Assembly (NCBI RefSeq): GCF_000014225.1
Contig: NC_008228.1
Span: 558,001-622,000 of the forward strand
Reading direction: 5' to 3'
Length of the DNA stretch: 64,000 bases
Origin: Paraglaciecola sp. T6c
GTDB lineage: Bacteria > Pseudomonadota > Gammaproteobacteria > Enterobacterales > Alteromonadaceae
In this document: piece by piece, positions 27,282-37,671 of the stretch
Layout: every line of letters begins with the position of its first letter
Position numbering within the stretch: position 1 is the first letter of the stretch
Notes under the pieces: generated by a model
What the model saw: the letters and a program-made list of their open reading frames with translations, nothing else
Database searches by the model: none
What the model was told of the DNA's origin: nothing
Made by a program: the position numbers and the translations under genes

Positions 27282-30200
27282 TTGTGTTTGATGTCCTTCT
27301 CTTGTCTCAGCAGGGCTTTAACATCGTTAATCAGTCTGGCCAAAGTCGAGGGCACCTTATCAAATTGTTCTCGCTTCAACTGGCTCTCTAATTCTGAACA
27401 ACTGCTATGCAGCGCTACCGCCCCCGTATAGCAGCATACACCGTGCAGTGCATGCACAACTTGTTGCAGTTCATTGTGTTCAGGGTGCGCCTGTAGCCGT
27501 TCAAATTTGCTTTCGAATGAAGGAAGTTGCTTAATGAATTGGTTGAACAGATCTCTGGCAGCGTCAACATTTTGATTGGCGCGTTTGAGTGCCAAGGGCC
27601 AATTAAACACCTCAATATGTTCGTCGTCTTCCACCCCTTGATGGCACCAGCGATTAATTAAATCAACTAGGTCGGAAAGGTCGAGAGGTTTTGGCAAATA
27701 ATCGTCCATCCCACTATTTAATAGGCGCTGCTGTTCTTCCTTAAACGCATGGGCCGTTACTGCAATAATGGGGGTGCCAAAATTAAGTTTCGTTTCTCGA
27801 ATTAGTTTGGTTGCTTGTAAGCCATCCATATTGGGCATTTGCACATCCATCAATATCAGATCAAATTCGCTTTCTTTGCATAAATTGACTGCATCTTGAC
27901 CACTGAACGCGAGTTTAAGCTCAAGGCGTGATGGCTTAAGCCACGTGCTTAACAAGCGTAAATTCATTTCCATATCATCTACCGCCAGCACGGTAACTGC
28001 AGGCAAATCTTGCAAACGCTTCTGCAACTCATTAACCGGTGCATGCGTGGGCTTGTGCATAATTTCTTTCAGCTTACCTGGGGTCAGAGGTAAGCGCAGT
28101 TGAGGGGTAAATTGCCCAGTAAATTGGGAAAAGCGGCAACAAGAATCCTCGCCTGAGCACAATAACACCTTATGTTTAACTACAATGTTGCTTGCGCTAG
28201 AAAAGGCCTGTTCATTGGCGGCTTGATTATGTGGGTGTATGCAAAATATCATGCAATCAAAAGCTTTTGTGCAGGTTTGCAAAAAGGCAATTGAGTCGAC
28301 ACTGGTGACAATTGCCCCCAGGGATTTGAGTAATTTACTGGCAGTGAAGCGCGCGTTGGGGTAAGGCTCGTACAGCAATACCGTTTGATCTTGCCAGTCG
28401 CTTTTTGGCGAAATACTGGGTTTGGTGTTTAAAATATTCATGCGAACCGTGACATTAAAGGTACTGCCTTGACCAGGGGAGCTTTGTAGCGACAATTGCC
28501 CGTGCATTAATTTGACTAACTCTTTACAGATAACCAAACCTAGCCCAGTGCCTTGGTAAGAGCGATTGAGCGCATCATCAACTTGTGAAAATGCGGTAAA
28601 TAGTTTGCGCTTATCTTCTCGGCTTATACCGATACCCGTGTCTTCAATTTTAATGTTTAACTCAAAAATACCATGCTCTAATACTTTACCAGACGCCGCT
28701 AAACCAATGTGTCCGGTATCGGTAAATTTCAGGGCGTTGCCTAACAAGTTATTGAGAATCTGGCGTATTCGATAGCTGTCGCCTATCAGCTTGAGTGGCA
28801 ATGGCTCTATGTCATACACAAACTCAAGGCCTTTTAGATGAGCGGATTTGGCCATCACGCCTATCATCTCTTCGAGTAACTCGTTTATTGAAAAAGGATG
28901 ACTGTTAATTTGGAGTTTACCGGCTTCAATTTTCGACACATCCAGCACGTCGTTAACTATGGTCATCAGGTTGTCAGCGGCAGCGTTAATAATGTTGATT
29001 TGGTCGCGTTTATCGGCAGAAAAATCGCCTTGTTGCAACTCTTTACTAAAACCGAGGATTGCATTGAGAGGAGTTCTAATTTCGTGGCTCATGTTAGCCA
29101 GAAACTGAGATTTAACGTTGCTCGCAGCCACTGCCTCTTTACGAGCAATATCTAGTCGAACGTTTTGTTCTTCCACCAATTCAATATTGTTACGTAAATC
29201 ATTGGTTGCTTGCTGTACTTCAATCTCAAGTTGGTGGCGGCTTTTGTCCATCAAGGCCAGTGAAAATAATGCGGATTCAAAGAACACACCGAACTGAAAA
29301 CAATAGGTAGTGAAAAAATTAGAGGGCAGCATATCCACTAAGCTAAACATACCTATTAATGCGCATGTGGCTAAAATACTCCATGCGAAAATAAAATAGC
29401 GCGCGGCATAAAACTGATTTGAGTAGCTTTCGAACCCAGCATAGGTGTAGCAACTAATGGCCAGCATACTGACAACATACACGGCGGCATTTTGCCAAAC
29501 GGGCGGAAACAAATTCACCATAGAGCATAAGCCCATTAACGCTAAAAGCCCGATGCTGACTTTAATGAAGGGGAGTGTTTTAGGTGCCGTAACTTTGGCT
29601 TCTAAAAACACAATCGTGAATAACCCAGAGCCAATACCAATCAGCACAAAAATGATGTCCGTATGCGTGTCGAACCAATGCGATAATGCTTGGGGGAGCA
29701 TCATATTGGCGTGCCCTCCCCACACGAATTGCCAAACAATGACTGTGCAGATATACCCAACATAGGCCAATAAACTAGACTCACGAAGAGCAAAATAGAC
29801 CACCAAATTGTATATGGCTAAAATAATCAAGCCACCGTAAAATAACCCCCACAACAAGCTATCATAAAAGCTCTGCATTTCGTGAGAAGTACTCGATTGG
29901 ATGCTAATGGGGGCAACTAAACTGCTATGCTGGCTCTGCAAGCGCACAAACAATTCAACAGTTTGTGCATAGGGCAATTCGACTTTCATCATAGGTAAGC
30001 GATAGTGAGTTTTCATGCCTAGCTTGCCCTGAAAACTCGAAGCAAGAATCTGCCCATCTTGCATCAGGTACATATCGACATTATCAAGCTGCGAAAACGC
30101 AACACTGACCACCCATTTGTCTGTGGTAGTCACATTACTCAAGGTGGTGTATAGCCATACACCGTGTTCAGAAAAACCATAATTGGGGTTGCCGCCTGAG

Positions 30201-30436
30201 TGCCAAACAAACTGGGAGAGCATGTCTCGGGCTTGTGTCACGCTTAGCTCAATGCCGTCTTCTTGCATGACGCTGATAGATGATGACAGGCTAACTTCCT
30301 GATCTTTAGAGATTAGTTGCACAAGACTTTCGACTTGTTGGGCATTGCCAGTTGATACCCCCCCCAAGGCCATCAAGCAAACCAATAGAGCCAGCCAAAG
30401 CTGCATAGGGTGTTTTAAAAAGTCGTGAAGCCTCAA
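27269..30436 (-). CDS. 7TMR-DISM hybrid sensor histidine kinase with receiver and Hpt domains
   Basis: 1055 residues from a TTG at 30436 that has AGGAG five bases upstream and gives a normal signal peptide; an ATG at 30406 is the alternative. Periplasmic 7TMR-DISMED2 domain (~45-180), seven membrane helices (~190-395), HisKA with H451 (SHEIRTPLNAILGF), an HATPase with DTGIGIS and GTGLGL, a degenerate receiver-like stretch (~685-780), a receiver with D864 (LILMDVQMPNMDG) and a C-terminal Hpt with H995 (HALHGVCCYTGA). This is a BarA-like phosphorelay layout with a carbohydrate- or ligand-binding-type input. It is divergent from the sugar dehydrogenase gene, and no cognate regulator is adjacent. 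Confidence 0.88.
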   Translation of the reverse strand: MRLHDFLKHPMQLWLALLVCLMALGGVSTGNAQQVESLVQLISKDQEVSLSSSISVMQEDGIELSVTQARDMLSQFVWHSGGNPNYGFSEHGVWLYTTLSNVTTTDKWVVSVAFSQLDNVDMYLMQDGQILASSFQGKLGMKTHYRLPMMKVELPYAQTVELFVRLQSQHSSLVAPISIQSSTSHEMQSFYDSLLWGLFYGGLIILAIYNLVVYFALRESSLLAYVGYICTVIVWQFVWGGHANMMLPQALSHWFDTHTDIIFVLIGIGSGLFTIVFLEAKVTAPKTLPFIKVSIGLLALMGLCSMVNLFPPVWQNAAVYVVSMLAISCYTYAGFESYSNQFYAARYFIFAWSILATCALIGMFSLVDMLPSNFFTTYCFQFGVFFESALFSLALMDKSRHQLEIEVQQATNDLRNNIELVEEQNVRLDIARKEAVAASNVKSQFLANMSHEIRTPLNAILGFSKELQQGDFSADKRDQINIINAAADNLMTIVNDVLDVSKIEAGKLQINSHPFSINELLEEMIGVMAKSAHLKGLEFVYDIEPLPLKLIGDSYRIRQILNNLLGNALKFTDTGHIGLAASGKVLEHGIFELNIKIEDTGIGISREDKRKLFTAFSQVDDALNRSYQGTGLGLVICKELVKLMHGQLSLQSSPGQGSTFNVTVRMNILNTKPSISPKSDWQDQTVLLYEPYPNARFTASKLLKSLGAIVTSVDSIAFLQTCTKAFDCMIFCIHPHNQAANEQAFSSASNIVVKHKVLLCSGEDSCCRFSQFTGQFTPQLRLPLTPGKLKEIMHKPTHAPVNELQKRLQDLPAVTVLAVDDMEMNLRLLSTWLKPSRLELKLAFSGQDAVNLCKESEFDLILMDVQMPNMDGLQATKLIRETKLNFGTPIIAVTAHAFKEEQQRLLNSGMDDYLPKPLDLSDLVDLINRWCHQGVEDDEHIEVFNWPLALKRANQNVDAARDLFNQFIKQLPSFESKFERLQAHPEHNELQQVVHALHGVCCYTGAVALHSSCSELESQLKREQFDKVPSTLARLINDVKALLRQEKDIKHNIRD

Positions 30437-30565
30437 AGTGTCTCCTGCACAGCTAGAATTAACCCAAAGGCCCGTCGAAAATATTTTGCTAATTGGCGAC
30501 AATCTTTGTAGTTAACATAGATATCTTTATAATTGTTATGTTCTTACCATCACTGGAAATAATCT

Positions 30566-31681
30566 ATGATACTTCGCCGTTTGATTCTACTTTCTTTTGT
30601 CAGTTTTGCTGGCATAGCTAAGTCGTTACCGTTAGAAAAGCTCTCTCTACCTACTGGGTACAGCATTGAAGTCTACGCCTCAGATGTCAAAAATGCTCGC
30701 CAGATGGCGCTCAGTGATAATGGCATTTTATTTGTTGGTAGCCGAGACAGTGGGCTTTTAACTGCTGTTGTGGATAAAGACCAAGACGGCAATGTGGACG
30801 AGGTACTGCAAATTGCCAAAGATTTAACCATGCCCTCAGGGCTCACCATCAAAGATGGTGACTTATATGTGGCAGAGGTCAGCCGAATTCTGAAATACGC
30901 CAATATTGAGCAGAATTTTCGCGAATTACCTGAGCCTGAAGTGGTCATTGATGGCTTGCCTGATAAAAAACACCATGGCTGGAAGAACATTGATTTTGGG
31001 CCAGATGATTGGTTATACGTTCCTGTTGGCGCGCCATGTAATATATGTGAAACCAATGGCGGTGAGAAGTTTGATAATCCTGAATTTGCCTCGATTTTAA
31101 AATACAACTTAAAAACCAAAGAGCGAGTTTGGGTGGCAAAAGGGGTAAGAAATAGTGTGGGGTTTGATTGGCACCCGCAAACCAACCAAATGTGGTTTAG
31201 CGATAATGGCCGCGACATGATGGGAGACGATATTCCACCGTGTGAAATCAATCGTGTTGACGAGATAGGTGCTCACTATGGTTACCCTTATTATCATGGT
31301 GGCACCATAGCCGACCCAGAGTTCGGTACAGACAAAAATGCCGCAGACTATGTTGCACCCGCATTGAATTTGGGCGCGCATGTTGCGCCATTAGGTATCC
31401 ATTTTTACCATGGTGATATGTTTCCAGCAGATGCCCAAAACAATCTGTTTGTTGCTGAACATGGCTCATGGAACCGGAGCAAAAAGTCTGGTTACAAAGT
31501 CATGCGAGCGATATTGAAAGATAACGAAATTGTTGAATATCAACCTTTCATTGAAGGCTGGTTGCAAGCGGATGAAACATCGTGGGGGCGCCCAGTTGCT
31601 ATGCTCACCATGCCAGATGGTAGCTTGTTAGTATCCGATGATTTCGCGAATGTTATTTATAGGGTAACCTACCAGAAGTAA
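30566..31681 (+). CDS. PQQ-dependent sugar (glucose/sorbosone) dehydrogenase-like protein
   Basis: 371 residues with a signal peptide (cleavage after AKS near residue 19) and a six-bladed propeller of the soluble GSDH family. Family marks include SGLTIKDGDLYVAEV, the HHGWKNIDFGPDDWLYVPVG blade, RNSVGFDWHP, WFSDNGRDMMGDD, and AEHGSWNRSKKSGYKV near the end. Such enzymes oxidise aldoses or sorbosone in the periplasm with PQQ, but no pqq genes lie in this window. The cofactor may be made elsewhere, scavenged or absent. Downstream is parC, separated by a strong hairpin. Confidence 0.85.
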   Translation: MILRRLILLSFVSFAGIAKSLPLEKLSLPTGYSIEVYASDVKNARQMALSDNGILFVGSRDSGLLTAVVDKDQDGNVDEVLQIAKDLTMPSGLTIKDGDLYVAEVSRILKYANIEQNFRELPEPEVVIDGLPDKKHHGWKNIDFGPDDWLYVPVGAPCNICETNGGEKFDNPEFASILKYNLKTKERVWVAKGVRNSVGFDWHPQTNQMWFSDNGRDMMGDDIPPCEINRVDEIGAHYGYPYYHGGTIADPEFGTDKNAADYVAPALNLGAHVAPLGIHFYHGDMFPADAQNNLFVAEHGSWNRSKKSGYKVMRAILKDNEIVEYQPFIEGWLQADETSWGRPVAMLTMPDGSLLVSDDFANVIYRVTYQK

Positions 31682-31702
31682 TCCACTTTTTACGTTTAAA
31701 GC

Positions 31703-31730
31703 GGGAGCGAAAACGTTGGTTTTCGCTCCC
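31703..31730. terminator. Perfect 12-bp hairpin between the dehydrogenase gene and parC
   Basis: GGGAGCGAAAAC and GTTTTCGCTCCC with a GTTG loop, 22 bp after the dehydrogenase stop. No U-tract follows, so it is a terminator-like or RNA-stability hairpin. Confidence 0.5.
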
Positions 31731-31763
31731 CAACAATAATAACAGCGGCCGATATAGCACACT

Positions 31764-34076
31764 ATGAGTCAAGAAATCATTATCAATAAAGACGGTATCG
31801 AACAGCTTCCGATGCGTCAATTCACCGAAGAGTCTTACCTCAATTATTCCATGTACGTCATCATGGATCGGGCTTTGCCCCATATCGGCGACGGATTAAA
31901 GCCAGTGCAGCGGCGTATTGTGTACGCCATGTCAGAACTTGGCTTGAGTAACAATGCTAAGTATAAAAAGTCGGCGCGTACAGTGGGGGACGTATTAGGT
32001 AAATTTCATCCCCACGGTGATTCTGCCTGTTATGAGGCTATGGTATTAATGGCGCAGCCATTCTCTTATCGCTACCCGCTGGTGGATGGGCAAGGAAACT
32101 GGGGGGCGCCAGACGACCCTAAATCATTTGCTGCCATGCGCTATACCGAATCTCGATTGTCTAAGTTTAGCGAAGTGCTGTTGACCGAACTTGGGCAAGG
32201 TACGGTTGATTGGCAACCTAACTTTGATGGCACGTTAGACGAGCCCAAAATATTGCCAGCACGCTTACCGCATATTTTGCTCAATGGTATTACCGGCATC
32301 GCGGTCGGTATGGCCACTGATATTCCGCCACATAATGTACGAGAAGTGGCCAATGCCTGTGCCCATTTATTGGATAATAGCAAAGCGGAATTGCACGAAT
32401 TATTGGAGTTTGTACAAGGGCCTGATTACCCCACTGATGCTGAAATAATCACCCCACAAAGCGACATTCGTAAAATGTATGAAACCGGTCGTGGCTCAAT
32501 TAAAATGCGCGCTGTGTATTATGAAGAAGCTGGCGATATTATTATCACGGCGTTGCCACATCAAGCCTCTGGCGGCAAAGTGTTAGAACAAATCGCGGCC
32601 CAGATGCAGGCTAAAAAACTGCCTATGGTCAGTGATTTACGTGATGAGTCGGATCACGAAAACCCAACCCGTTTATTGATCACACCGCGCTCAAACCGCG
32701 TCGACGTTGAGCAATTAATGCAGCACCTGTTTGCCACCACAGATTTAGAGAAAAATTACCGCGTCAATATCAATATGATTGGGCTAGATGGTCGCCCACA
32801 AGTCAAAGACTTGCGCATGATTTTGTCTGAATGGTTGATATTTAGAAAAGACACGGTGGTTAGACGCCTGCAATATCGATTAGATAAGGTATTGGCGCGC
32901 TTACATATTTTAGAAGGCTTGATGATTGCCTTCCTAAATATTGACGAAGTTATTCGTATCATTCGCTATGAGGACAAACCAAAGCTTGTCCTGATGGATA
33001 CCTTCTCGCTATCAGACATTCAAGCGGAAGCTATTCTAGAGTTAAAGCTACGTCATTTAGCCAAGCTTGAAGAAATGAAAATCAAAGGTGAGCAAGACGA
33101 ACTGGCCAAAGAGCGTGACGAGCTGCAACTTATCCTCGGGTCTGACCGCCGTCTTAAGACCCTGATCAAAAAAGAAATTTTAGCCGCAGCAGAAATGTAC
33201 GGTGATGATAGACGCTCACCGATTATTGAACGTTCTGAGTCAAAAGCCTTGAGTGAGAAAGAGCTTATTCCATCAGAAGCTGTCACCGTTGTATTGTCAG
33301 AAAAAGGTTGGGCACGTTGCGCTAAAGGGCATGATGTAGACGTGGTCGGTTTAAGTTACAAGGCGGGGGATAAGTACCTCGCTAGCAGCAAAGGACGAAG
33401 TAACCAGCAAGCCGTATTTATGGATACCTCCGGGCGGGCCTTTTCCTGTGATGCCCATTTACTGCCCTCAGCCCGAAGCCAAGGTGAGCCCATAACGGGA
33501 CGTTTTAGTATCGTCAGTGGGGAAAGCGTTGAGCACGTGGTAATGGGACAAGACGAGCAGCAATATCTGATTGCCTCTGATGCGGGCTACGGATTTGTCG
33601 GCAAATTTGCCGATATGATCAGTAAAAACCGAGCTGGGAAAGCTTATATTTCTTTACCCAAAGCCGCCAAAATCATCGCGCCTCAAGCAGTGCACGACTT
33701 ATCCAGTGATTGGTGTTTAGCGATTTCCAATGAAGGGCGCATGTTAATGTTCCCGTTACGAGACTTACCCAGCCTAGGAAAAGGCAAAGGGAATAAAATT
33801 ATCAGTATCCCTTCGGCTAAATCACAAGCTCGGGAAGAGTTCGTCAAGGTGCTCGCTGTCGTCCCTCAAGGTGCCAATATAAAAGTATTGGCGGGCAAAC
33901 GCGGTATGACATTAACCGCTGACGACTTAACTCATTATCAAGGTGAGAGAGGACGTCGCGGCAACAAACTCCCCAGAGGCTTACAGCGTGTCGATGGTAT
34001 TGAAGTTGAAGCGGGTACCGGTGTTAGCGACCAAGCTGACGATGCCGGTGAGTTGCCTAATGAGCCATCCCTATAA
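31764..34076 (+). CDS. parC: DNA topoisomerase IV subunit A
   Basis: Type IIA topoisomerase breakage-reunion subunit that decatenates daughter chromosomes. The 770-residue length is normal. Active-site Tyr Y127 is in [13 protein letters not shown]. The quinolone-resistance region [12 protein letters not shown] carries S87 and E91 (E. coli S80/E84), the sensitive wild-type residues. A beta-pinwheel C-terminal domain (about 500-745) is present. parE is not adjacent here, unlike in many relatives where parE and parC are close. It is followed by a perfect hairpin and a carboxylesterase gene. Confidence 0.96.
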   Translation: MSQEIIINKDGIEQLPMRQFTEESYLNYSMYVIMDRALPHIGDGLKPVQRRIVYAMSELGLSNNAKYKKSARTVGDVLGKFHPHGDSACYEAMVLMAQPFSYRYPLVDGQGNWGAPDDPKSFAAMRYTESRLSKFSEVLLTELGQGTVDWQPNFDGTLDEPKILPARLPHILLNGITGIAVGMATDIPPHNVREVANACAHLLDNSKAELHELLEFVQGPDYPTDAEIITPQSDIRKMYETGRGSIKMRAVYYEEAGDIIITALPHQASGGKVLEQIAAQMQAKKLPMVSDLRDESDHENPTRLLITPRSNRVDVEQLMQHLFATTDLEKNYRVNINMIGLDGRPQVKDLRMILSEWLIFRKDTVVRRLQYRLDKVLARLHILEGLMIAFLNIDEVIRIIRYEDKPKLVLMDTFSLSDIQAEAILELKLRHLAKLEEMKIKGEQDELAKERDELQLILGSDRRLKTLIKKEILAAAEMYGDDRRSPIIERSESKALSEKELIPSEAVTVVLSEKGWARCAKGHDVDVVGLSYKAGDKYLASSKGRSNQQAVFMDTSGRAFSCDAHLLPSARSQGEPITGRFSIVSGESVEHVVMGQDEQQYLIASDAGYGFVGKFADMISKNRAGKAYISLPKAAKIIAPQAVHDLSSDWCLAISNEGRMLMFPLRDLPSLGKGKGNKIISIPSAKSQAREEFVKVLAVVPQGANIKVLAGKRGMTLTADDLTHYQGERGRRGNKLPRGLQRVDGIEVEAGTGVSDQADDAGELPNEPSL

Positions 34077-34085
34077 TCCTGCTTG

Positions 34086-34114
34086 ATCGGCTATAGGTTT
34101 TTTCTATAGCCGAT
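34086..34114. terminator. Perfect 11-bp hairpin downstream of parC
   Basis: ATCGGCTATAG/CTATAGCCGAT with a 7-nt loop containing six T, starting 10 bp past the parC stop. The T-run is in the loop and not after the stem, so termination efficiency is uncertain. Confidence 0.5.
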
Positions 34115-34138
34115 GGTTATTTCATAAAAGGAATATTC

Positions 34139-35803
34139 ATGCAATTCGCCTTAGTCGCCTTCGCTTTATTCATCAGTTCTTTCGCCGCCATAGCAGAGCA
34201 AATCACGACCCAATATGGCTTGCTATCGGGTCAAAAAAACAATAAATCTCAGATCTTTTCTTTTAAAGGGATCCCATTTGCTGCGCCGCCGGTGGGTGAG
34301 CTTCGCTGGCAGCCGCCTCAACCGGTTAGTGCGTGGCAAGGTGTCAGAGACGCGACAAAGTTCGCCCCTCGTCCAATGCAAAATCCCATCTATAGCGATA
34401 TGCAGTTTCGCTCACAAGAGGTTAGCGAAGACAGCTTGTACCTTAACGTGTGGACACCGAACACAAGTGATAGCGCCAAATTGCCGGTGTTACTGTACTT
34501 TCATGGCGGAGGCTTTATTGCAGGCAGTGGCGATGAAAAGCGTTACGACGGCGCCTCTATGGCACAAAAAGGCATCGTGGTCGTTACAGCGAATTATCGG
34601 CTTGGTGTATTTGGCTTTTTCGCACATGAAGGTTTGTCTAAACAAACAGACTATCACGGCTCGGGCAATTACGGCTTAATGGACCAACAAGCAGCACTTA
34701 AATGGGTGGCCGAGAATATTCAACAGTTCGGGGGCGATCCTAAGCGTATAACGATCGCAGGGGAGTCTGCAGGCTCGATTTCCGTTTCAGCGCTTATGGT
34801 GGCACCTTCGGCAAAACCATATATCGCCGGTGCAATTGGTGAAAGCGGCTCGATTGTTGGACCACCACTTGACCCGTTAGCACTCAAAGATGCCGAACAG
34901 TACGGTCAGAAAGTCGCAACGACTGCACTTAAAGATACTCCTGAGCAAAACGTAGGTCTTGCTGAAGCGCGCATTGCAGCGCTAAGAAAGATACCTGCAC
35001 AAACCTTGTTAGATAAGGTCACTAAAGGCGGTTTCATTTATTTTAAACCAAACATTGATGGCGCCTTCTTTCCTGAATCACCTGATGCGTTATTCGCCAA
35101 GGGGACACAAGCAAAAGTGCCTTTGCTGCTTGGGGATAACTCGCAAGAAGGCGGCTATCAGCAGATCATGGTTGATGGGTCACCCACTGTCGAGCATTAT
35201 GTTGATAAAATAAAACGCCTTTACCCAGATGATTTTAAGGAGGTGCTAAGCCTCTATCCTGGCGAAAATAGTGCGCAAGTTATTGCATCTGCTCAGGCGC
35301 TGGCCAGTGATCGTTTCATGGGGATAGCAACCTTCAACTGGGCTTATCAAAACGTTAAGACTAATACAGCTCCAAGCTTTTACTATTTTTATGACCATAT
35401 TCGCCCAGCCATGATTGGGGCAAAGAACGTTCTGCCTGTGAATAAACCAAGAGGTGCTGTGCACTCTGCTGAAATTGAATACGCCTTAGGTAATTTAGAT
35501 GCCAATCCATTATACGAATGGCAAGACGCGGATTATCAAGTTTCAGAGATTATGCAGCAGTACTTTGCTCATTTTATTAAAACAGGTGTGCCCAATGGGA
35601 CTGACGACGCCAATCACGCTTTGCCTCATTGGCCACAATTTAGTCAGCATAAACGTATGGTGTTAAAGGCGCAGCCTAAGGTGGAAGACATTCGTTACCT
35701 GCAAGAGCGACATGCTTTTCATCGTCGCTATTTCTTTGAAAAAGCCCAACTCGAAAAAGACAGTTTGAAAGGGATCATTGAAAAAAGCAGCACACCCCAG
35801 TGA
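34139..35803 (+). CDS. Secreted type B carboxylesterase
   Basis: 554 residues with a signal peptide (MQFALVAFALFISSFAAIAEQ). The alpha/beta-hydrolase type B pattern is complete: FKGIPFAAPPVGELRW, EDSLYLNVWTP, the oxyanion-hole YFHGGGFIAG, the nucleophile in GESAGSIS, an acidic member in the DNSQEGGY region, and the catalytic His in GAVHSAEIEY. Substrates of the family range from short esters to aromatic esters. It overlaps the next gene by four bases (stop TGA inside the GTG start region), so it is coupled to a zinc deacylase gene and probably acts in one catabolic route. Confidence 0.9.
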   Translation: MQFALVAFALFISSFAAIAEQITTQYGLLSGQKNNKSQIFSFKGIPFAAPPVGELRWQPPQPVSAWQGVRDATKFAPRPMQNPIYSDMQFRSQEVSEDSLYLNVWTPNTSDSAKLPVLLYFHGGGFIAGSGDEKRYDGASMAQKGIVVVTANYRLGVFGFFAHEGLSKQTDYHGSGNYGLMDQQAALKWVAENIQQFGGDPKRITIAGESAGSISVSALMVAPSAKPYIAGAIGESGSIVGPPLDPLALKDAEQYGQKVATTALKDTPEQNVGLAEARIAALRKIPAQTLLDKVTKGGFIYFKPNIDGAFFPESPDALFAKGTQAKVPLLLGDNSQEGGYQQIMVDGSPTVEHYVDKIKRLYPDDFKEVLSLYPGENSAQVIASAQALASDRFMGIATFNWAYQNVKTNTAPSFYYFYDHIRPAMIGAKNVLPVNKPRGAVHSAEIEYALGNLDANPLYEWQDADYQVSEIMQQYFAHFIKTGVPNGTDDANHALPHWPQFSQHKRMVLKAQPKVEDIRYLQERHAFHRRYFFEKAQLEKDSLKGIIEKSSTPQ

Positions 35804-36930
35804 GTTCGACCGTGAGCAATCAATTTAAGAAAGAATATATAGTGGTGGCGCAAAATGCGTCTGGGCGAAACATGAACGTGCCTCTGTATCGCTTTATTGG
35901 CCAAAAGCCAGGCCCTAAAGTGTACATTCAAAGCTCAATACACGGTGCTGAAGTGCAGGGAAATGTGGTGATCTACCACCTTATTCAACTGTTAAAAAAA
36001 ATGCCTATTTGCGGCGAAGTGATACTGGTGCCCAATTGTAACCCAGTTGGCACCAATATAAAGGCGGGGGAATACACCTTAGGGCGGTTTGATCCTGTCA
36101 ACGGTACGAATTGGAATCGTGGGTATTTTTACGATGCGAGCTTGATTGAAGATTTCGCACAAACAGTGCAAAACGATGAGTCTATCTCTCAAATTAAACA
36201 GCGCTTTCGTCAGCAAATTAAGCATATTCTGGCGTCTAAACTGGAAGAGCCGTGGGGTATCGGCCTAGCACAACGGCTGAATTTAAAGTTACAGCAACTG
36301 GCCTTTGACGCCGATTTTGTACTCGATTTACATAATGGGCCTGTTTCTACGCGGCATATTTATGTGCCTGAATATGCGCAAAAATCGGCAAGTTTGTTCA
36401 ATATTCCTCATGTCATCTTGATCCCAAATAAATTTGCAGGAGCCTTGGATGAAGCAACTTTTTGCCCATGGTGGACGTTGCAAGATTTGGTTAGTCACAA
36501 GCGCCAGCAAGATGTTGACTTTGGGGTTGAGGCATTCACGTTGGAAATGGGTAGCCAAGAGGTGATTAATTTTTCTGAGGGAGAGTACGATGCAAATAGC
36601 ATTTTATCCTATCTCAATGGAAAAGGCTGTTTATTACAAAGTGATATTCACCCAGAAGCGATGCGCCGAGTGGCCACCTATTTGAAGAACTACAAAGTTT
36701 TATATACTCAACAAGGCGGTATGGTGGAATATTTAGCCAAGCCGGGCGACGTTGTGAAAAAAGGCCAGCCGCTAGCTAAATTACTGAATGTGGATGAACT
36801 TGATACAGAAAATGCCACTGAATTGGTAGTGGCACAATGCGATCTTATCCCCATTTTGCACTTTCCTTCAGCTTCGATATTGAGTGGTACTCAGCTATAC
36901 AAGTGCTTTACTCACTACTTCGAACTTTAA
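35800..36930 (+). CDS. Succinylglutamate desuccinylase/aspartoacylase-family zinc hydrolase
   Basis: 376 residues of the AstE/AspA M14-like family. Zinc ligands are visible in HGAEVQGN (H and E, about residues 48-51) and later in LDLHNG (His), and the Arg-containing substrate stretch NRGYF is present. The C-terminal region (QGGMVEYLAKPGDVVKKGQPLAKLLN) is the biotinyl-like sandwich typical of the family. The start is GTG at 35800, overlapping the upstream stop; GTG at 35812 is also possible. The family deacylates amino acids or amides. With a carboxylesterase before it and an Lrp regulator after it in the opposite direction, amino-acid derivative catabolism is a reasonable inference. Confidence 0.82.
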   Translation: MSSTVSNQFKKEYIVVAQNASGRNMNVPLYRFIGQKPGPKVYIQSSIHGAEVQGNVVIYHLIQLLKKMPICGEVILVPNCNPVGTNIKAGEYTLGRFDPVNGTNWNRGYFYDASLIEDFAQTVQNDESISQIKQRFRQQIKHILASKLEEPWGIGLAQRLNLKLQQLAFDADFVLDLHNGPVSTRHIYVPEYAQKSASLFNIPHVILIPNKFAGALDEATFCPWWTLQDLVSHKRQQDVDFGVEAFTLEMGSQEVINFSEGEYDANSILSYLNGKGCLLQSDIHPEAMRRVATYLKNYKVLYTQQGGMVEYLAKPGDVVKKGQPLAKLLNVDELDTENATELVVAQCDLIPILHFPSASILSGTQLYKCFTHYFEL

Positions 36931-36947
36931 ACAATTAGTCGCCGCTT

Positions 36948-37445
36948 TTAGGTCGTACTTTGGGGGTAAAAAGTAGGTAATTGCTGTGAACATCTGTGCT
37001 CGTAAACTAACGCGCTTTCAACATGGTTCACTTCAGGCCTAGCGGTAAGTTGGTTAAATATAAAATCTCGCAAATGACTAGAGTCAGTCACGGTGACGTG
37101 CAATAAAAAATCGATGTTGCCACCCATGTGAAACACGCTAAGCACTTCGGGCTGAGGTAATAAGTCAGTAACAAAGTCATCTACCGCTAAACGGTTGTGA
37201 TCAGACAATCGAATCGAAATCATCGCTTGTATATGACCGCCTAAGGCATTCAAATCTATCTGTAACGATGCGCCTTGAATGATCTCATCTGCTTGCAGGC
37301 GCTTGATACGCTCAAGACAAGATGAGGGCGCTAAACCCACCCGTTTGGCTATTTCTTTATTGGTGGTACGAGCATCTTCGTACAAGGATGCAAGAATATC
37401 CAAATCTATGCTGTCTAGGGGCCGGCTATTTTTCTTAGGCATCAT
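36948..37445 (-). CDS. Lrp/AsnC family transcriptional regulator
   Basis: 165 residues. Winged helix-turn-helix at about 8-70 (LDILASLYEDARTTNKEIAKRVGLAPSSCLERIKRL), then a RAM domain (~75-155) with SVFHMGGNIDFLLHVTVTD. It is convergent with the esterase/deacylase operon, ending 17 bp from it. It may regulate that operon, although most Lrp-type regulators controlling a neighbour are divergent from it. The effector is unknown. Confidence 0.88.
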   Translation of the reverse strand: MMPKKNSRPLDSIDLDILASLYEDARTTNKEIAKRVGLAPSSCLERIKRLQADEIIQGASLQIDLNALGGHIQAMISIRLSDHNRLAVDDFVTDLLPQPEVLSVFHMGGNIDFLLHVTVTDSSHLRDFIFNQLTARPEVNHVESALVYEHRCSQQLPTFYPQSTT

Positions 37446-37630
37446 ATGCTCTCTATGGATAGGTACTGTAAATGACGAGTTTCACTACGTGAATAGGCAT
37501 CAGGCTTCGCATAGGTCAATTGGGTAAAAGAGTGTCAGAACGCGTGGTAAGGGCAGCATCAATGCTGGTGCCTTACATTAGCCCAATAAATAGCTTAAGC
37601 ATGGGCTCCTATCGATTTGATTTTTAACGT

Positions 37631-37659
37631 TGCCTAGCAGACAAGATGAAAGCTAGGCA
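37631..37659. terminator. Perfect 8-bp inverted repeat downstream of mepM
   Basis: TGCCTAGC/GCTAGGCA with a 13-nt loop, 13 bp after the mepM stop (mepM reads leftward). No U-tract. Confidence 0.35.
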
Positions 37660-37671
37660 CATACACTACTA

